Assembly (NCBI RefSeq): GCF_018882465.1
Contig: NZ_JACVOK010000001.1
Span: 1,054,001-1,118,000, forward strand
Length of the DNA: 64,000 bases
Direction: 5' to 3'
From: Polynucleobacter sp. 73C-SIWE
GTDB lineage: Bacteria > Pseudomonadota > Gammaproteobacteria > Burkholderiales > Burkholderiaceae
Shown here: positions 36,831 through 45,374 of the stretch, one piece after another
Layout: each line of letters begins with the position of its first letter
Position numbering within the stretch: the stretch's first letter is position 1
Translations under genes and position numbers: made by a program
The notes under the pieces: model-generated
Seen by the model: the letters and a program-made list of their open reading frames with translations, nothing else
Database searches by the model: none
Told to the model about the DNA's origin: nothing

Positions 36831-37637
36831 ATGAATTCACTCTTCGAGTCTAACCTCAGTGTAATTGCTTACGTCCCTTATTTCTTTGCCGGGTCTATTT
36901 TTATATTTGCGACTATCGGTTGGTATTTTGGCCGTTACCGTTTAAAGCTACATGGAGGTAGCGGGGTTGCAGTTCGCGACTCGCTAGCCGCAGCGATTTT
37001 TGGCCTATCCGCTTTAGTGCTTGGTTTTACTTTCTCGTCGGCTGCCAATCGATACTCTATGAGAGTAGATTCAATCCGTGCCCAAGCTCAAATCTTGGGG
37101 GATGTATATAGTTCACTCAAGTATCTTGCCCCCAGCGATCAAATCGAACTTAAAAAATCCTTAAATGACTTGCTAAACTTACGCTTAACCGTCTATAGAG
37201 ATGCTAACAGTCGACTAGATATTGATCGGGGCGCAGGAAAAATGTCAGCAGCCATCAGAAAGGTTTATGAGCAGGCTACTCAGGCCATTTCTAATGCTCC
37301 AGCTAGTAGCCGAGCGCTTGCCAATGAAATACTCCTACCTCAAGTTAGAAGTCTATCTACAGTATTTGCAGAAGGACTGATTAATACTAAGTCTCACCCA
37401 CCAAGTTTATTGATGAGATTTTTGTATGCACTTTTATGTGTTGGCGCCTTCTTAATTGGGTACACGATGGCAGTAAAGAATGAGAGTGACTGGCTCTTAG
37501 CTAGCCTTTACATTATTTTGGTGGGTTTCTCGCTCTACGTCATTCTCTCTTTAGAGGTTCCGAATATCTTGATGCCCTATGAGGAAATTAATCGAGAGTT
37601 CTTGATGCTCAAGGAGTCGGTTGATTCAGTGCGTTAG
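36831..37637 (+). CDS. DUF4239-like (bestrophin-like) membrane protein
   Basis: The 268-residue protein has an N-terminal membrane segment (about residues 14-33), another at 48-70, and two more near the C-terminus around residues 195-240. Between them lies a soluble helical domain. VRDSLAAAIFGLSALVLGFTFSSAANRYSMR followed by QAQILGDVYSSLKYL matches the DUF4239 pattern, sometimes called bestrophin-like. Function is unknown. Its end overlaps the convergent citE-like gene by 29 bases, and a second DUF4239-type gene lies beyond it. Confidence 0.7.
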   Translation: MNSLFESNLSVIAYVPYFFAGSIFIFATIGWYFGRYRLKLHGGSGVAVRDSLAAAIFGLSALVLGFTFSSAANRYSMRVDSIRAQAQILGDVYSSLKYLAPSDQIELKKSLNDLLNLRLTVYRDANSRLDIDRGAGKMSAAIRKVYEQATQAISNAPASSRALANEILLPQVRSLSTVFAEGLINTKSHPPSLLMRFLYALLCVGAFLIGYTMAVKNESDWLLASLYIILVGFSLYVILSLEVPNILMPYEEINREFLMLKESVDSVR

Positions 37638-38493
37638 CTATAGCCCTTCCTAGGGCCAAGATTCTTTTAGCATCCTGAATATGTAGTTCCTCAATGAGCT
37701 TGCCATTGAGTACTGCAATTCCTGCACCCAACTTAATTGCTACCTCATAAGCAGCAATTTTTTCTTGTGCTTCAGTAATTTCAAGATCTGAGGGGCCAAA
37801 GATTTCATTGGCTAAAGCAATTTGATTTGGATGAATTAGGGTCTTGCCATCAAACCCCATATCTCTTCCCTGAATACAGGACTGCCTTAGGCCGGCTTCA
37901 TCATCTAAGGAGAGGTGAACCCCATCTAATACACAAAGACCATAAGCTCTAGCAGCGAGTACTGAAAGGGATAGTGCGGCTTGGTTCTCGATCCGATTGG
38001 GCGTATGGCGGGCATGCAAATCTTTTACGAGATCTGAGGTTCCTAAGACTAAGGCCTCTAGAAGCGGGTGTGAGCTCGCTATTTCCTGTAGCCTAAAGAT
38101 GGCAAGCGGAGTTTCAATCATGGCCCAGATGGTCATGTTCGTAGGGGCATTCATTTGCTGAAGTAGAGAGGCCACTTCTTGTACTTGTGCAGCAGACTCT
38201 ACCTTGGGTAATAAGATGGAATCTGCTTTGCTATTGGCAAAAGTCTTTAAGTCATCGAGTCCCCAAGGAGTATTAAGGTTATTAATTCTGACTACCGCCT
38301 CGCGATAGCCGAATCCTGACTCTAATGCTGCAAGTATATTTGCTCGTGCAGTTACTTTCGCATCTGGGGCAACTGCGTCCTCTAAGTCTAATATTAAAGA
38401 ATCAGCAGGCAGGCTTTTGGCTTTTTCTAGGGCCCTTGTATTTGCGCCAGGCATGTATAGAACAGAGCGCCTTGGACGATTGGTATTGATCAT
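37609..38493 (-). CDS. CoA ester lyase (CitE-like, HpcH/HpaI family)
   Basis: The 294-residue protein starts INTNRPRRSVLYMPGANTRALEKA and contains SLILDLEDAVAPDAK (metal-binding), VVRINNLNTPWG and ETPLAIFRLQEIA with the metal-binding Glu. These match the CitE-like branch of the HpcH/HpaI aldolase family, which includes citrate lyase beta, malyl-CoA and citramalyl-CoA lyases and malyl-CoA thioesterases. No citDF genes are present, so it acts alone, possibly on citramalyl- or malyl-CoA. It lies 18 bases downstream of the second DUF4239 gene. Confidence 0.85.
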   Translation of the reverse strand: MINTNRPRRSVLYMPGANTRALEKAKSLPADSLILDLEDAVAPDAKVTARANILAALESGFGYREAVVRINNLNTPWGLDDLKTFANSKADSILLPKVESAAQVQEVASLLQQMNAPTNMTIWAMIETPLAIFRLQEIASSHPLLEALVLGTSDLVKDLHARHTPNRIENQAALSLSVLAARAYGLCVLDGVHLSLDDEAGLRQSCIQGRDMGFDGKTLIHPNQIALANEIFGPSDLEITEAQEKIAAYEVAIKLGAGIAVLNGKLIEELHIQDAKRILALGRAIANALNQPTP

Positions 38494-38511
38494 ATTTACA
38501 GCCTACTCGTT

Positions 38512-39306
38512 TTAATATGCCCAAGATAGCTTGAGCAGATTGACGAATGGGTCGGAGCTAATTGCCATCGGACCTAAGAAGGGATGAATAAACAGCACCA
38601 AGAAATAGATGACACCAACAACAGTTAATCCTAAAAAAAAGATCAACATGGTATGAGTCTTGCCTGAGTTCATCTTAAATAAGCACGAGAAAAATAAAAA
38701 GACCATGGAACTACTAATTAATCCCATCCAGGCAGGTTGGGCAAGGGCGAAGTGGGCGTTGTATATTCTACTTCTCCGCAATTCAGTTGCCTCTAAAGCC
38801 AATTTCATTAGTTGCTGATGTGCATTTGATTGTCCAACATTTTGAGGTTGGATGTGGATCACAATATCTTCAATTTTTAATAATTCTTTATAGGTATCAA
38901 GACTAAATTGGTCCTTGCTAAGCAGTGGCCATTCTTCATTGATGACCATATTGGTATAACTTTTCAGAGCCTCTTTTCCTTTGCGATCCACTTCGGGTGG
39001 AAACGCAGAAAATAATCGGTACATATTGTTTAGAGTGCTTGCCTCCTTAGCAACAGCATCACTCACATTGGTATAGTTCTGCCAAACCAATACGGTCACA
39101 AAGGCAAATACAAGGCTAAAGATAACCCCCATGGCGTTATAAATATAGCCGGCATACTCTGAATCTTCCCCAAAAAGATAACTTGGAAATAATTTCTGAA
39201 AAACCCAGAATACGGAGAAGGAGAGCCCTAGGACTACGGTAATAAGCGTAATTCTTAGGCCAACGTCAGAGAACTCGAGGACATGTCTTAATAAAGGAAA
39301 ATCCAT
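38512..39306 (-). CDS. DUF4239-like membrane protein, second copy type
   Basis: The 264-residue protein has membrane segments near residues 16-35, 48-68, about 195-215 and 222-245, with a soluble helical part between. VFAFVTVLVWQNYTNVSDAVAKEASTLNNMYRLFSAFP fits the DUF4239 core (here a run at about residues 60-97), the same architecture as the protein at 36831 but with low sequence identity. No known activity. It shares a unit with the citE-like gene downstream. Confidence 0.7.
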   Translation of the reverse strand: MDFPLLRHVLEFSDVGLRITLITVVLGLSFSVFWVFQKLFPSYLFGEDSEYAGYIYNAMGVIFSLVFAFVTVLVWQNYTNVSDAVAKEASTLNNMYRLFSAFPPEVDRKGKEALKSYTNMVINEEWPLLSKDQFSLDTYKELLKIEDIVIHIQPQNVGQSNAHQQLMKLALEATELRRSRIYNAHFALAQPAWMGLISSSMVFLFFSCLFKMNSGKTHTMLIFFLGLTVVGVIYFLVLFIHPFLGPMAISSDPFVNLLKLSWAY

Positions 39307-39498
39307 GGTGGCGCCGTATCAATAAGAGTAAAAATAGGAGGCTCCAATACTGCGGAGTGAAGGCTATAGCCTAAACTATTTCAATGGAAAAAGAAAAGGT
39401 TTCAATTGTCTCTGAAGAGGTTATCAGAAAGGGTTAAGATTACTCATTCCTTCTAAATGAAGAGCCCAATAAATAACTGATCACTGAGTCCATAAGAT

Positions 39499-40956
39499 AT
39501 GAGTAAATTCGCTTTCCAATTTGAAAAAGCCTACATTAATGGCCAATGGGTAGATTCTGATAATAAATCTACTATTGACGTTACCAATCCTGCAACAGGC
39601 GAGCTCATTGGCACCGTTCCTAATATGGGGGCTACCGAAACTCGCAGAGCAATTGAGGCTGCAAATAAGGCTTTACCTGCATGGCGCTCTAAAACTGCTA
39701 AAGAGCGTGCGCGAATCTTGCGTAACTGGTTTGATCTCATCATGAAGAACCAAGATGCCCTTGCTCAGTTGATGACTGCAGAGCAAGGAAAGCCTTTGGC
39801 TGAGAGTAAGGGTGAGATCGCATACGGCGCTTCCTTTATTGAATGGTTTGGTGAAGAAGCAAAGCGTCTTTATGGCGAAACTATTCCTGGCCATGCAAGC
39901 GATAAAAGATTGATTGTGATTAAGCAGGCTATTGGTGTTTGTGCTGCGATTACACCGTGGAACTTTCCGTCTGCCATGATTACCCGTAAAGTCGGACCTG
40001 CCTTGGCGGCCGGTTGTACGATTGTTTTGAAGCCTGCTAGCCAAACACCATTTAGCGCACTAGCGCTATGCCAATTGGCTGAAGAGGCGGGCATTCCTCC
40101 GGGGGTATTTTCTTGTGTAACAGGTTCCGCAACTGCTATTGGCGGCGAGCTTTCATCAAATCCGATTGTCAAAAAACTTAGCTTTACTGGATCAACTGAA
40201 ATTGGCAAGCTCTTACTAGCGCAATGTGCAACGACCGTAAAGAAAGTTTCGATGGAGTTGGGTGGTAATGCGCCCTTCATTGTTTTTGATGATGCCGATA
40301 TTGATTTAGCAGTGGCGGGCACCATTATTTCTAAATATAGAAATGCAGGACAAACTTGTGTTTGCGCGAATCGCATCATGGTGCAAGACTCAATCTACGA
40401 TGTCTTTGTTGAAAAATTCGCTAAAGCAGTGAGCGCCCTTAAGGTTGGTAATGGCGTTGATACGGGGACTGTGATTGGGCCATTGATTGACGAACGTGCA
40501 CTTGTGAAAGTGGAAGAGCAGGTCAACGATGCTGTTACAAAAGGCGGAAAAGTGGTTCTTGGCGGCAAACGTCATGCCTTAGGAGGTTCTTTCTATGAGC
40601 CTACCGTGGTCTCAGGCGCTACTAGAGATATGTTGGCCTTCAGAGAGGAAACCTTTGGGCCATTGGCTCCAATTTTTAAGTTCTCTAGCGAGGCTGAAGC
40701 TATAGAAATGGCGAATGACACTCCATTTGGTTTGGCGGCATATTTCTATAGTCAGAATATCGGTCGAATTTGGCGTGTAGCTGAAGCACTGGAATACGGC
40801 ATGGTTGGCATTAATGAGGGTCTCATCAGTAATGAGGTAGCACCGTTTGGCGGCGCCAAAGAAAGCGGTCTTGGTCGCGAGGGGTCCCGGCATGGTATCG
40901 AAGACTACTTAGAGATGAAGTATCTTTGTATGGGTGGCATTAAAGCAGTGGCATAG
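39499..40956 (+). CDS. gabD: NAD(P)-dependent succinate-semialdehyde dehydrogenase
   Basis: The 485-residue aldehyde dehydrogenase oxidises succinate semialdehyde to succinate, the last step of 4-aminobutyrate breakdown. It begins FEKAYINGQWVDSDN and has the cofactor motif FTGSTEIGKLL, the catalytic Glu in VSMELGGNAPFIVF, the catalytic Cys in NAGQTCVCANR and the C-terminal NEGLISNEVAPFGGAKESGLGREGS, the last being typical of GabD. No gabT is adjacent. A related aldehyde substrate cannot be excluded. Confidence 0.9.
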   Translation: MSKFAFQFEKAYINGQWVDSDNKSTIDVTNPATGELIGTVPNMGATETRRAIEAANKALPAWRSKTAKERARILRNWFDLIMKNQDALAQLMTAEQGKPLAESKGEIAYGASFIEWFGEEAKRLYGETIPGHASDKRLIVIKQAIGVCAAITPWNFPSAMITRKVGPALAAGCTIVLKPASQTPFSALALCQLAEEAGIPPGVFSCVTGSATAIGGELSSNPIVKKLSFTGSTEIGKLLLAQCATTVKKVSMELGGNAPFIVFDDADIDLAVAGTIISKYRNAGQTCVCANRIMVQDSIYDVFVEKFAKAVSALKVGNGVDTGTVIGPLIDERALVKVEEQVNDAVTKGGKVVLGGKRHALGGSFYEPTVVSGATRDMLAFREETFGPLAPIFKFSSEAEAIEMANDTPFGLAAYFYSQNIGRIWRVAEALEYGMVGINEGLISNEVAPFGGAKESGLGREGSRHGIEDYLEMKYLCMGGIKAVA

Positions 40957-40996
40957 AAAATAAGTAATCAAGAAAAATAAATAGAAGAATGAAGAG

Positions 40997-41692
40997 ATGA
41001 AGTCGTCGACAGTTGAAGATGCTATTACCTCACGCAAGTCTGTCAGAGCTTTCACTAAAGAGAGTGTTTCAAAAGAGGTCATCACTAAGCTTCTAAATAT
41101 TTCTGCTAGAGCGCCATCGGGCACTAATACTCAGCCTTGGAAGGCTTATGTATTAGAGGGCAATGCTCTTGTAGATTTATGTGCAAAGGTATGTGCAGCA
41201 TATGACAGTATCGCTGCTAACCCTGAACTAGAAAAAGAATATCAAGCTGGCTACGACTATTACCCCACTAAATGGTTTAGTCCCTATATCGACAGACGTC
41301 GTCAAAATGGCTGGAGCTTATACGGTCTTCTTGGAATTACCAAGGGCGATAAAGATAAGATGCATGCACAGCACCGTAAGAACTTTGAGGCCTTTGGTGC
41401 ACCCGTTTGTATCTTCTTTACCATTGATAAAGAGTTGGGCAGAGGCTCCATGCTTGACTATGGCATGTTCTTGCAGAGCTTTATGGTGGCGGCTAGGGGT
41501 GAGGACTTAGATACTTGCCCGCAAGCCGCTTGGAATTATTACTCCAAAATCATCTTACCGTTCATCGGTGCAAAAGAGAATGAGATGTTGGTATGCGGTA
41601 TGGCACTTGGCTATGCTGATAAGACCGATATTGTGAATACCTTCCATACGCCTCGAGTTGCTGCCGAAGAATTTACTACTTGGCTTAGGTAA
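40997..41692 (+). CDS. Nitroreductase family flavoprotein
   Basis: The 231-residue FMN enzyme has the nitroreductase hallmarks AITSRKSVRAFTKESVSKE at the N-terminus, ARAPSGTNTQPWKAYVL (FMN phosphate contact) and a C-terminal ENEMLVCGMALGYAD. It reduces nitro, quinone or similar compounds with NAD(P)H. It is 40 bases after gabD on the same strand and abuts the convergent HNH gene without a gap. Confidence 0.88.
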   Translation: MKSSTVEDAITSRKSVRAFTKESVSKEVITKLLNISARAPSGTNTQPWKAYVLEGNALVDLCAKVCAAYDSIAANPELEKEYQAGYDYYPTKWFSPYIDRRRQNGWSLYGLLGITKGDKDKMHAQHRKNFEAFGAPVCIFFTIDKELGRGSMLDYGMFLQSFMVAARGEDLDTCPQAAWNYYSKIILPFIGAKENEMLVCGMALGYADKTDIVNTFHTPRVAAEEFTTWLR

Positions 41693-42037
41693 TTAATTCT
41701 TGATACGAGCGCTCTTGCGAGTTCTTTCGTAAAAGTTATCCGGTTTTGACTTTACCCAAGTAATAAACTTATCCATCTCTGGGTGGCTCTTCAAAATTTC
41801 GGCAGTATTAAACTGCTGAGCTAATTCAGATTCAGTAAATAGAGCATGTATTTGTTTATGGCAGATACGATGCAGATATTCTGTGGTCTTACCCCCTTTA
41901 GATTTTGGTACCAGGTGATGGGCGTCTTTTTGGGATTCCGGAATAAGTCTCTCGCAAATTGGACATACGAGTTTCTCCGCCTTATTGATAGGCCGGGGCT
42001 CAAGAGAGATTAGCTTTTTACGAACTTTGCCAAGCAT
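41693..42037 (-). CDS. HNH endonuclease family protein
   Basis: The 114-residue protein has a single HNH-type zinc module: VCPICERLIPESQKDAHHLVPKSKGG followed by EYLHRICHKQIHALF, with two pairs of metal ligands and the catalytic His pair. The C-terminal third is helical and basic. Small standalone HNH proteins of this type are common in proteobacteria; no restriction, intein or phage context is seen. Its exact function is unknown. Confidence 0.8.
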   Translation of the reverse strand: MLGKVRKKLISLEPRPINKAEKLVCPICERLIPESQKDAHHLVPKSKGGKTTEYLHRICHKQIHALFTESELAQQFNTAEILKSHPEMDKFITWVKSKPDNFYERTRKSARIKN

Positions 42038-42109
42038 AGGGTCTAATGTTGGTACTTTTAAAGGTGAAGGGTTCCAGCCAGTTTAGTAAATAAGTCTTAA
42101 ACTTGCAGG

Positions 42110-42379
42110 GTGACAAAATTTTCCAAAAATAATCTGACAGATGCTGATCTATCTCGCTTAATCGAAATGGCCTGGGAGGATCGCACGCCATTTGATGCCA
42201 TTGAGAGCCAGTTTGGCCTATCTGAATCTGCAGTCATTGAGTTAATGCGCAGTCAATTAAAGCGCAGTTCCTTTAATTTATGGCGCAAGCGTGTCACCGG
42301 CAGGACAACTAAGCATGTAGCCTTGAGGAGTAAATTGGTTAATCGTGCACATTGCCCAACTCAATATAAACACAAATGA
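42110..42379 (+). CDS. DUF2805 / TIGR03643 family small protein
   Basis: The gene starts with GTG at 42110 and encodes 89 residues. LTDADLSRLIEMAWEDRTPFDAIESQFGLSESAVIELMRSQL forms a helix-turn-helix-like core (residues about 9-51), followed by a basic tail with FNLWRKRVTGRTTKH. This family regularly accompanies the FeS-type photolyase gene, whose ATG overlaps its stop (ATGA). Its own role is unknown. Confidence 0.85.
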   Translation: MTKFSKNNLTDADLSRLIEMAWEDRTPFDAIESQFGLSESAVIELMRSQLKRSSFNLWRKRVTGRTTKHVALRSKLVNRAHCPTQYKHK

Positions 42380-43911
42380 GTAAACCAAAGAGGCTGATAT
42401 TGATTCTGGGAGATCAATTAGATCTCCAGAGTGCAGCGCTCCAGAATTTTAATTTCGAGACCGATGAAGTCATCATGATTGAGTCGGTCGATGAGGCTCA
42501 ATATGTTTGGTCTCATAAAGCCAAAATAACTCTATTTTTATCTGCTATGCGGCATTTTGCTAAAGCTCTCAAGGACCTTAAGTATCCCCTCGTCTATATC
42601 AAAGAATCAAGCCTATCGATTGCCGATACCTTAAAGGAGTACATACAACAGCAAGGTACTCAACAACTGGTTTGTGTAGAGCCTGGAGAATATCGACTCA
42701 AAGTTGCTATTGAGAAGCTAACCCAAGAGCTGAGCATTGATTTGGATATGCGTGAAGACAATCATTTTTACTGCACTCATCAAGAATTTACTCAGTGGGT
42801 AGCCAATAAAAAAGAGCTCAGGCTAGAATATTTTTATCGGCTCATGCGTAAGACCCATCACATTTTGGTGGACGCTGATGGCAACCCTGAGGGCGGCCAA
42901 TGGAATTTCGACCAGGATAATCGCAAGCCATACCCAAAGAAAGGTCCTGGCCTGATTGATAAGCCGCTTTCTTTTGCGCACGATGCGATTACCAAAGAGG
43001 TGCTTGATTTTGTTGGCAAGACCTACAAAGATCACCCGGGATCCTTGGATGCATTTGACTGGCCTGTAACTAGAAAACAAGCTCTAGAGGCGCTAGATTA
43101 TTTTGTTGAGTATCGCCTCAGAAACTTTGGCGTTTACCAAGATGCGATGTGGACCGATACCCCCTTTGGTTGGCACTCCATCCTTTCTAGCTCCATGAAT
43201 CTAAAATTACTCAACCCCAGGGAAGTGGTGGACGCAGTACTGATCGCTTGGAAAAAGTATTCTTTAGACCTCTCTACGGTAGAGGGCTTCATACGTCAAA
43301 TACTGGGCTGGAGAGAGTTTGTGCGTGGCATGTATTACTTGGATATGCCACAGATGGCGCAGGATAACCATTACAAGCATACAAACAAGCTACCAAGCTG
43401 GTATTGGAACGGTAAGACTGAGATGGCTTGCATGAAAGATGCCATTGGACAAACACTGCAATACGGTTACGCACACCATATACAACGCTTAATGGTTACT
43501 GGAAACTTTGCATTATTGGCAGAAGTGCTTCCATCAGAGGTGTGTGATTGGTATCTAGCAATTTATGTGGATGCCATTGAATGGGTTGAGCTTCCGAATA
43601 CTGCAGGGATGGCGCTATTTGCTAATGGGGGAAGATTTACCAGTAAGCCGTATATTGCGAGCGGCGCTTACATTAAGCGTATGAGTAATTACTGCAATGA
43701 TTGTAAATACAAGCCTGATGTGCGTTTTGGGGAAAATGCTTGTCCAGTTACTACCCTGTATTGGAATTTCTTAATCAAACATCGGAATCAATTTGAAGCA
43801 AGTCCACGGACTAGGCTAATGACTGCTAACTTAAAAAGAATTAGCGATGAAGATCAACAATCAATCACTATTCATGCCAAAAAGATTCTCAGTAATTTGG
43901 ATGTAATCTAG
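42376..43911 (+). CDS. FeS-containing cryptochrome/(6-4) photolyase (PhrB-like)
   Basis: The 511-residue flavoprotein belongs to the deoxyribodipyrimidine photolyase-related family (FeS-BCP), exemplified by Agrobacterium PhrB, which repairs (6-4) photoproducts using light, FAD and a 4Fe-4S cluster. The N-terminus LILILGDQLDLQSAAL is the antenna domain. The C-terminal half has GYAHHIQRLMVTGNFALL, VDAIEWVELPNTAGMALFANGG and cysteines in MACMKDAIGQ, YCNDCKYKP and NACPVTTLYWNF, corresponding to the four cluster ligands. Small genes on both sides are usual partners. Confidence 0.92.
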   Translation: MSKPKRLILILGDQLDLQSAALQNFNFETDEVIMIESVDEAQYVWSHKAKITLFLSAMRHFAKALKDLKYPLVYIKESSLSIADTLKEYIQQQGTQQLVCVEPGEYRLKVAIEKLTQELSIDLDMREDNHFYCTHQEFTQWVANKKELRLEYFYRLMRKTHHILVDADGNPEGGQWNFDQDNRKPYPKKGPGLIDKPLSFAHDAITKEVLDFVGKTYKDHPGSLDAFDWPVTRKQALEALDYFVEYRLRNFGVYQDAMWTDTPFGWHSILSSSMNLKLLNPREVVDAVLIAWKKYSLDLSTVEGFIRQILGWREFVRGMYYLDMPQMAQDNHYKHTNKLPSWYWNGKTEMACMKDAIGQTLQYGYAHHIQRLMVTGNFALLAEVLPSEVCDWYLAIYVDAIEWVELPNTAGMALFANGGRFTSKPYIASGAYIKRMSNYCNDCKYKPDVRFGENACPVTTLYWNFLIKHRNQFEASPRTRLMTANLKRISDEDQQSITIHAKKILSNLDVI

Positions 43912-43916
43912 GCGCG

Positions 43917-44072
43917 ATGATGAAAACCAGTTTCAAGGGAAATAAAAGCTTCTTACCAAGTAAGCCCTGCATCGTTTGCAAGAAAGAGATGACTTGGAGG
44001 AAATCTTGGGCTAAGAACTGGGAATCCGTGAAATATTGTTCGGATGCCTGTAGGCGCAAAAAGCCAGATTAA
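43917..44072 (+). CDS. DUF2256 family zinc-ribbon small protein
   Basis: This 51-residue frame starts 5 bases after the photolyase stop (two tandem ATG codons at 43917 and 43920). It contains KPCIVCKKEMTWRKSWAKNW and YCSDACRRKK, the CxxC...CxxxC pattern of DUF2256, a family almost always found beside FeS-type photolyases. The length and motif fit exactly. Its last bases overlap the end of the convergent dioxygenase gene. A metal- or cluster-related accessory role is plausible but unproven. Confidence 0.88.
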   Translation: MMKTSFKGNKSFLPSKPCIVCKKEMTWRKSWAKNWESVKYCSDACRRKKPD

Positions 44073-44689
44073 TTCAGGCTTGCTCTTACTTCGGCTGAGC
44101 GATCCCAAAGATTGGGCACTTGTTTGGAGGAGTATCCGGAAACAAATTGCTTGGGTTGGCCGGTTAGGGAGTCATAGGTATGACGTTTCACAGCGCCAAT
44201 ATTGGCTCCGTATACATGAATGCTGATAGAGGTTTTGTCTGGAATGGCATTGCTCACCACATGAATATCGCCAATAGTCGGACCAACGGCTTCAATTTCA
44301 CCCTGACGTAAAACAGTTTGAGGACCATCGGTAACTAATTCACCTGAGGGCAATTGCTGATAGCGCTGCCCCTTTTCCATTCCCCTGAGCATGCCAATGA
44401 GTCCCCAGATGCAGTGATCATGTATTGGCGTCTTTTGACCGGGACCCCATACAAAGCTCACTACAGAAAATCTTCCTAATGGATCTGCATGCAGCAAATA
44501 CTGTTGATAAAACTCCGGGTGTGGAATAGTGCAAAATTCTGGAAGCCAGTCATCTGACTTTATCAGTGTTTTAAGTAACTCAGAACACTTTGCAATGAGA
44601 TTGGGTTCCGTAGACTCATGAGAAACTAAATTGGTCATGTCGATCACGAATTCTCGCAGGGGTGCGATGGTGTCTAGTTGATTGCTCAT
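44069..44689 (-). CDS. Cysteine dioxygenase-family thiol dioxygenase
   Basis: The 206-residue cupin protein has FSVVSFVWGPGQKTPIHDHCIWGLIGMLRG (residues about 92-121), whose HxH and a later His in GDIHVVSNA bind iron. ISIHVYGANIGAVKRHTYD is the second cupin motif. Bacterial proteins of this type oxidise cysteine or 3-mercaptopropionate to sulfinic acids; the latter is quite possible, but the substrate cannot be fixed by eye. It converges on the DUF2256 gene with a 4-base overlap. Confidence 0.82.
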   Translation of the reverse strand: MSNQLDTIAPLREFVIDMTNLVSHESTEPNLIAKCSELLKTLIKSDDWLPEFCTIPHPEFYQQYLLHADPLGRFSVVSFVWGPGQKTPIHDHCIWGLIGMLRGMEKGQRYQQLPSGELVTDGPQTVLRQGEIEAVGPTIGDIHVVSNAIPDKTSISIHVYGANIGAVKRHTYDSLTGQPKQFVSGYSSKQVPNLWDRSAEVRASLN

Positions 44690-44994
44690 AACTTCACTCT
44701 AATTTGATATTTCAGGGTAGTAAGCTACTTCACATCTTAGTTATGATACTCACCATAAAGCAAGTTTTTCTTATTAGCATTTAACTAAATATTGAGGCTA
44801 TTTATCTCATCCTGAATAAAAAAATCAAACTTCTTTGTGCCTTCTTGCTTTTAGGATTCGGTTGGGAGTTATAGCTTTCTCATTGCTTGCTCTTGCTGCT
44901 GGTATGTATCTTCATCAAAGTCGACCATCTAACCAAGCAAAATTAAAAACTCAGAAGAGTTTCGAGCGATTAGCCAGTCGAAGAGGATTAATAA
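44690..44994. other. Stretch without a supportable gene, with signal-peptide-like traces
   Basis: The 305 bases between the dioxygenase and the proline-rich lipoprotein contain two adjacent plus-strand stretches in different frames that look like membrane or signal segments: NKKIKLLCAFLLLGFG (about 44815-44862) and RLGVIAFSLLALAAGMYLHQSR (about 44859-44924). They have no ATG start and no intact downstream domain. They may be the decayed 5' end of an exported or membrane-anchored protein gene. The promoter of the dioxygenase gene must also lie here. Confidence 0.3.
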
Positions 44995-45192
44995 TTAAGG
45001 ACCCGGCGGCGGGACTCCAAGGCCAGGAGGTGGTCCAAAACCTGGTTCGCCAGGTGGTGCAAAGAAAGGTGCTGGTGGGGGCGGAAAGTCTGGCCCAGCG
45101 GGTACAACATAGACAGGGTCCCCAGAGGCACATCCACCTAAGGAAATCAGGGTCAAGATTCCTGGAAGATCAAATCCCATTTTCTGTTTCAT
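44995..45192 (-). CDS. Small proline-rich lipoprotein
   Basis: Starting at ATG 45192, the frame gives 65 residues with an N-terminal signal ending SLGGCASG, a lipobox. The mature protein is about 40 residues long and consists of proline, glycine and phenylalanine (PDFPPPPAPFFAPPGEPG, then more of the same). Such tiny proline-rich lipoproteins occur in related bacteria, where they may span or decorate the periplasm; function is unknown. The strong lipobox argues for a real gene despite the low-complexity tail. Confidence 0.6.
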   Translation of the reverse strand: MKQKMGFDLPGILTLISLGGCASGDPVYVVPAGPDFPPPPAPFFAPPGEPGFGPPPGLGVPPPGP

Positions 45193-45374
45193 AAAGTGAA
45201 TTAAGTATCTAGTTTGGATCATTCGCAATATGAATCGGAGTAATATGGTTTTAATACTAACAGTGGCAACGTAATATCAAATATCCTCCGAAAGTAGGGG
45301 TTCGTTCTCAAATATCTTTGGTATAAATGAACTACTGCGATTTATTTCTCATAAATTAACGAAATACTATTGAT

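Noticed and set aside
39870..40379. Minus-strand open frame of 169 codons inside gabD
   Set aside because: It is antisense to a highly conserved dehydrogenase gene, and its translation has no recognisable features.
44835..45194. Plus-strand open frame of 119 codons with one hydrophobic segment
   Set aside because: It starts with TTG without a Shine-Dalgarno, and its second half is the antisense of the proline-rich lipoprotein. Treated as possible gene decay only.
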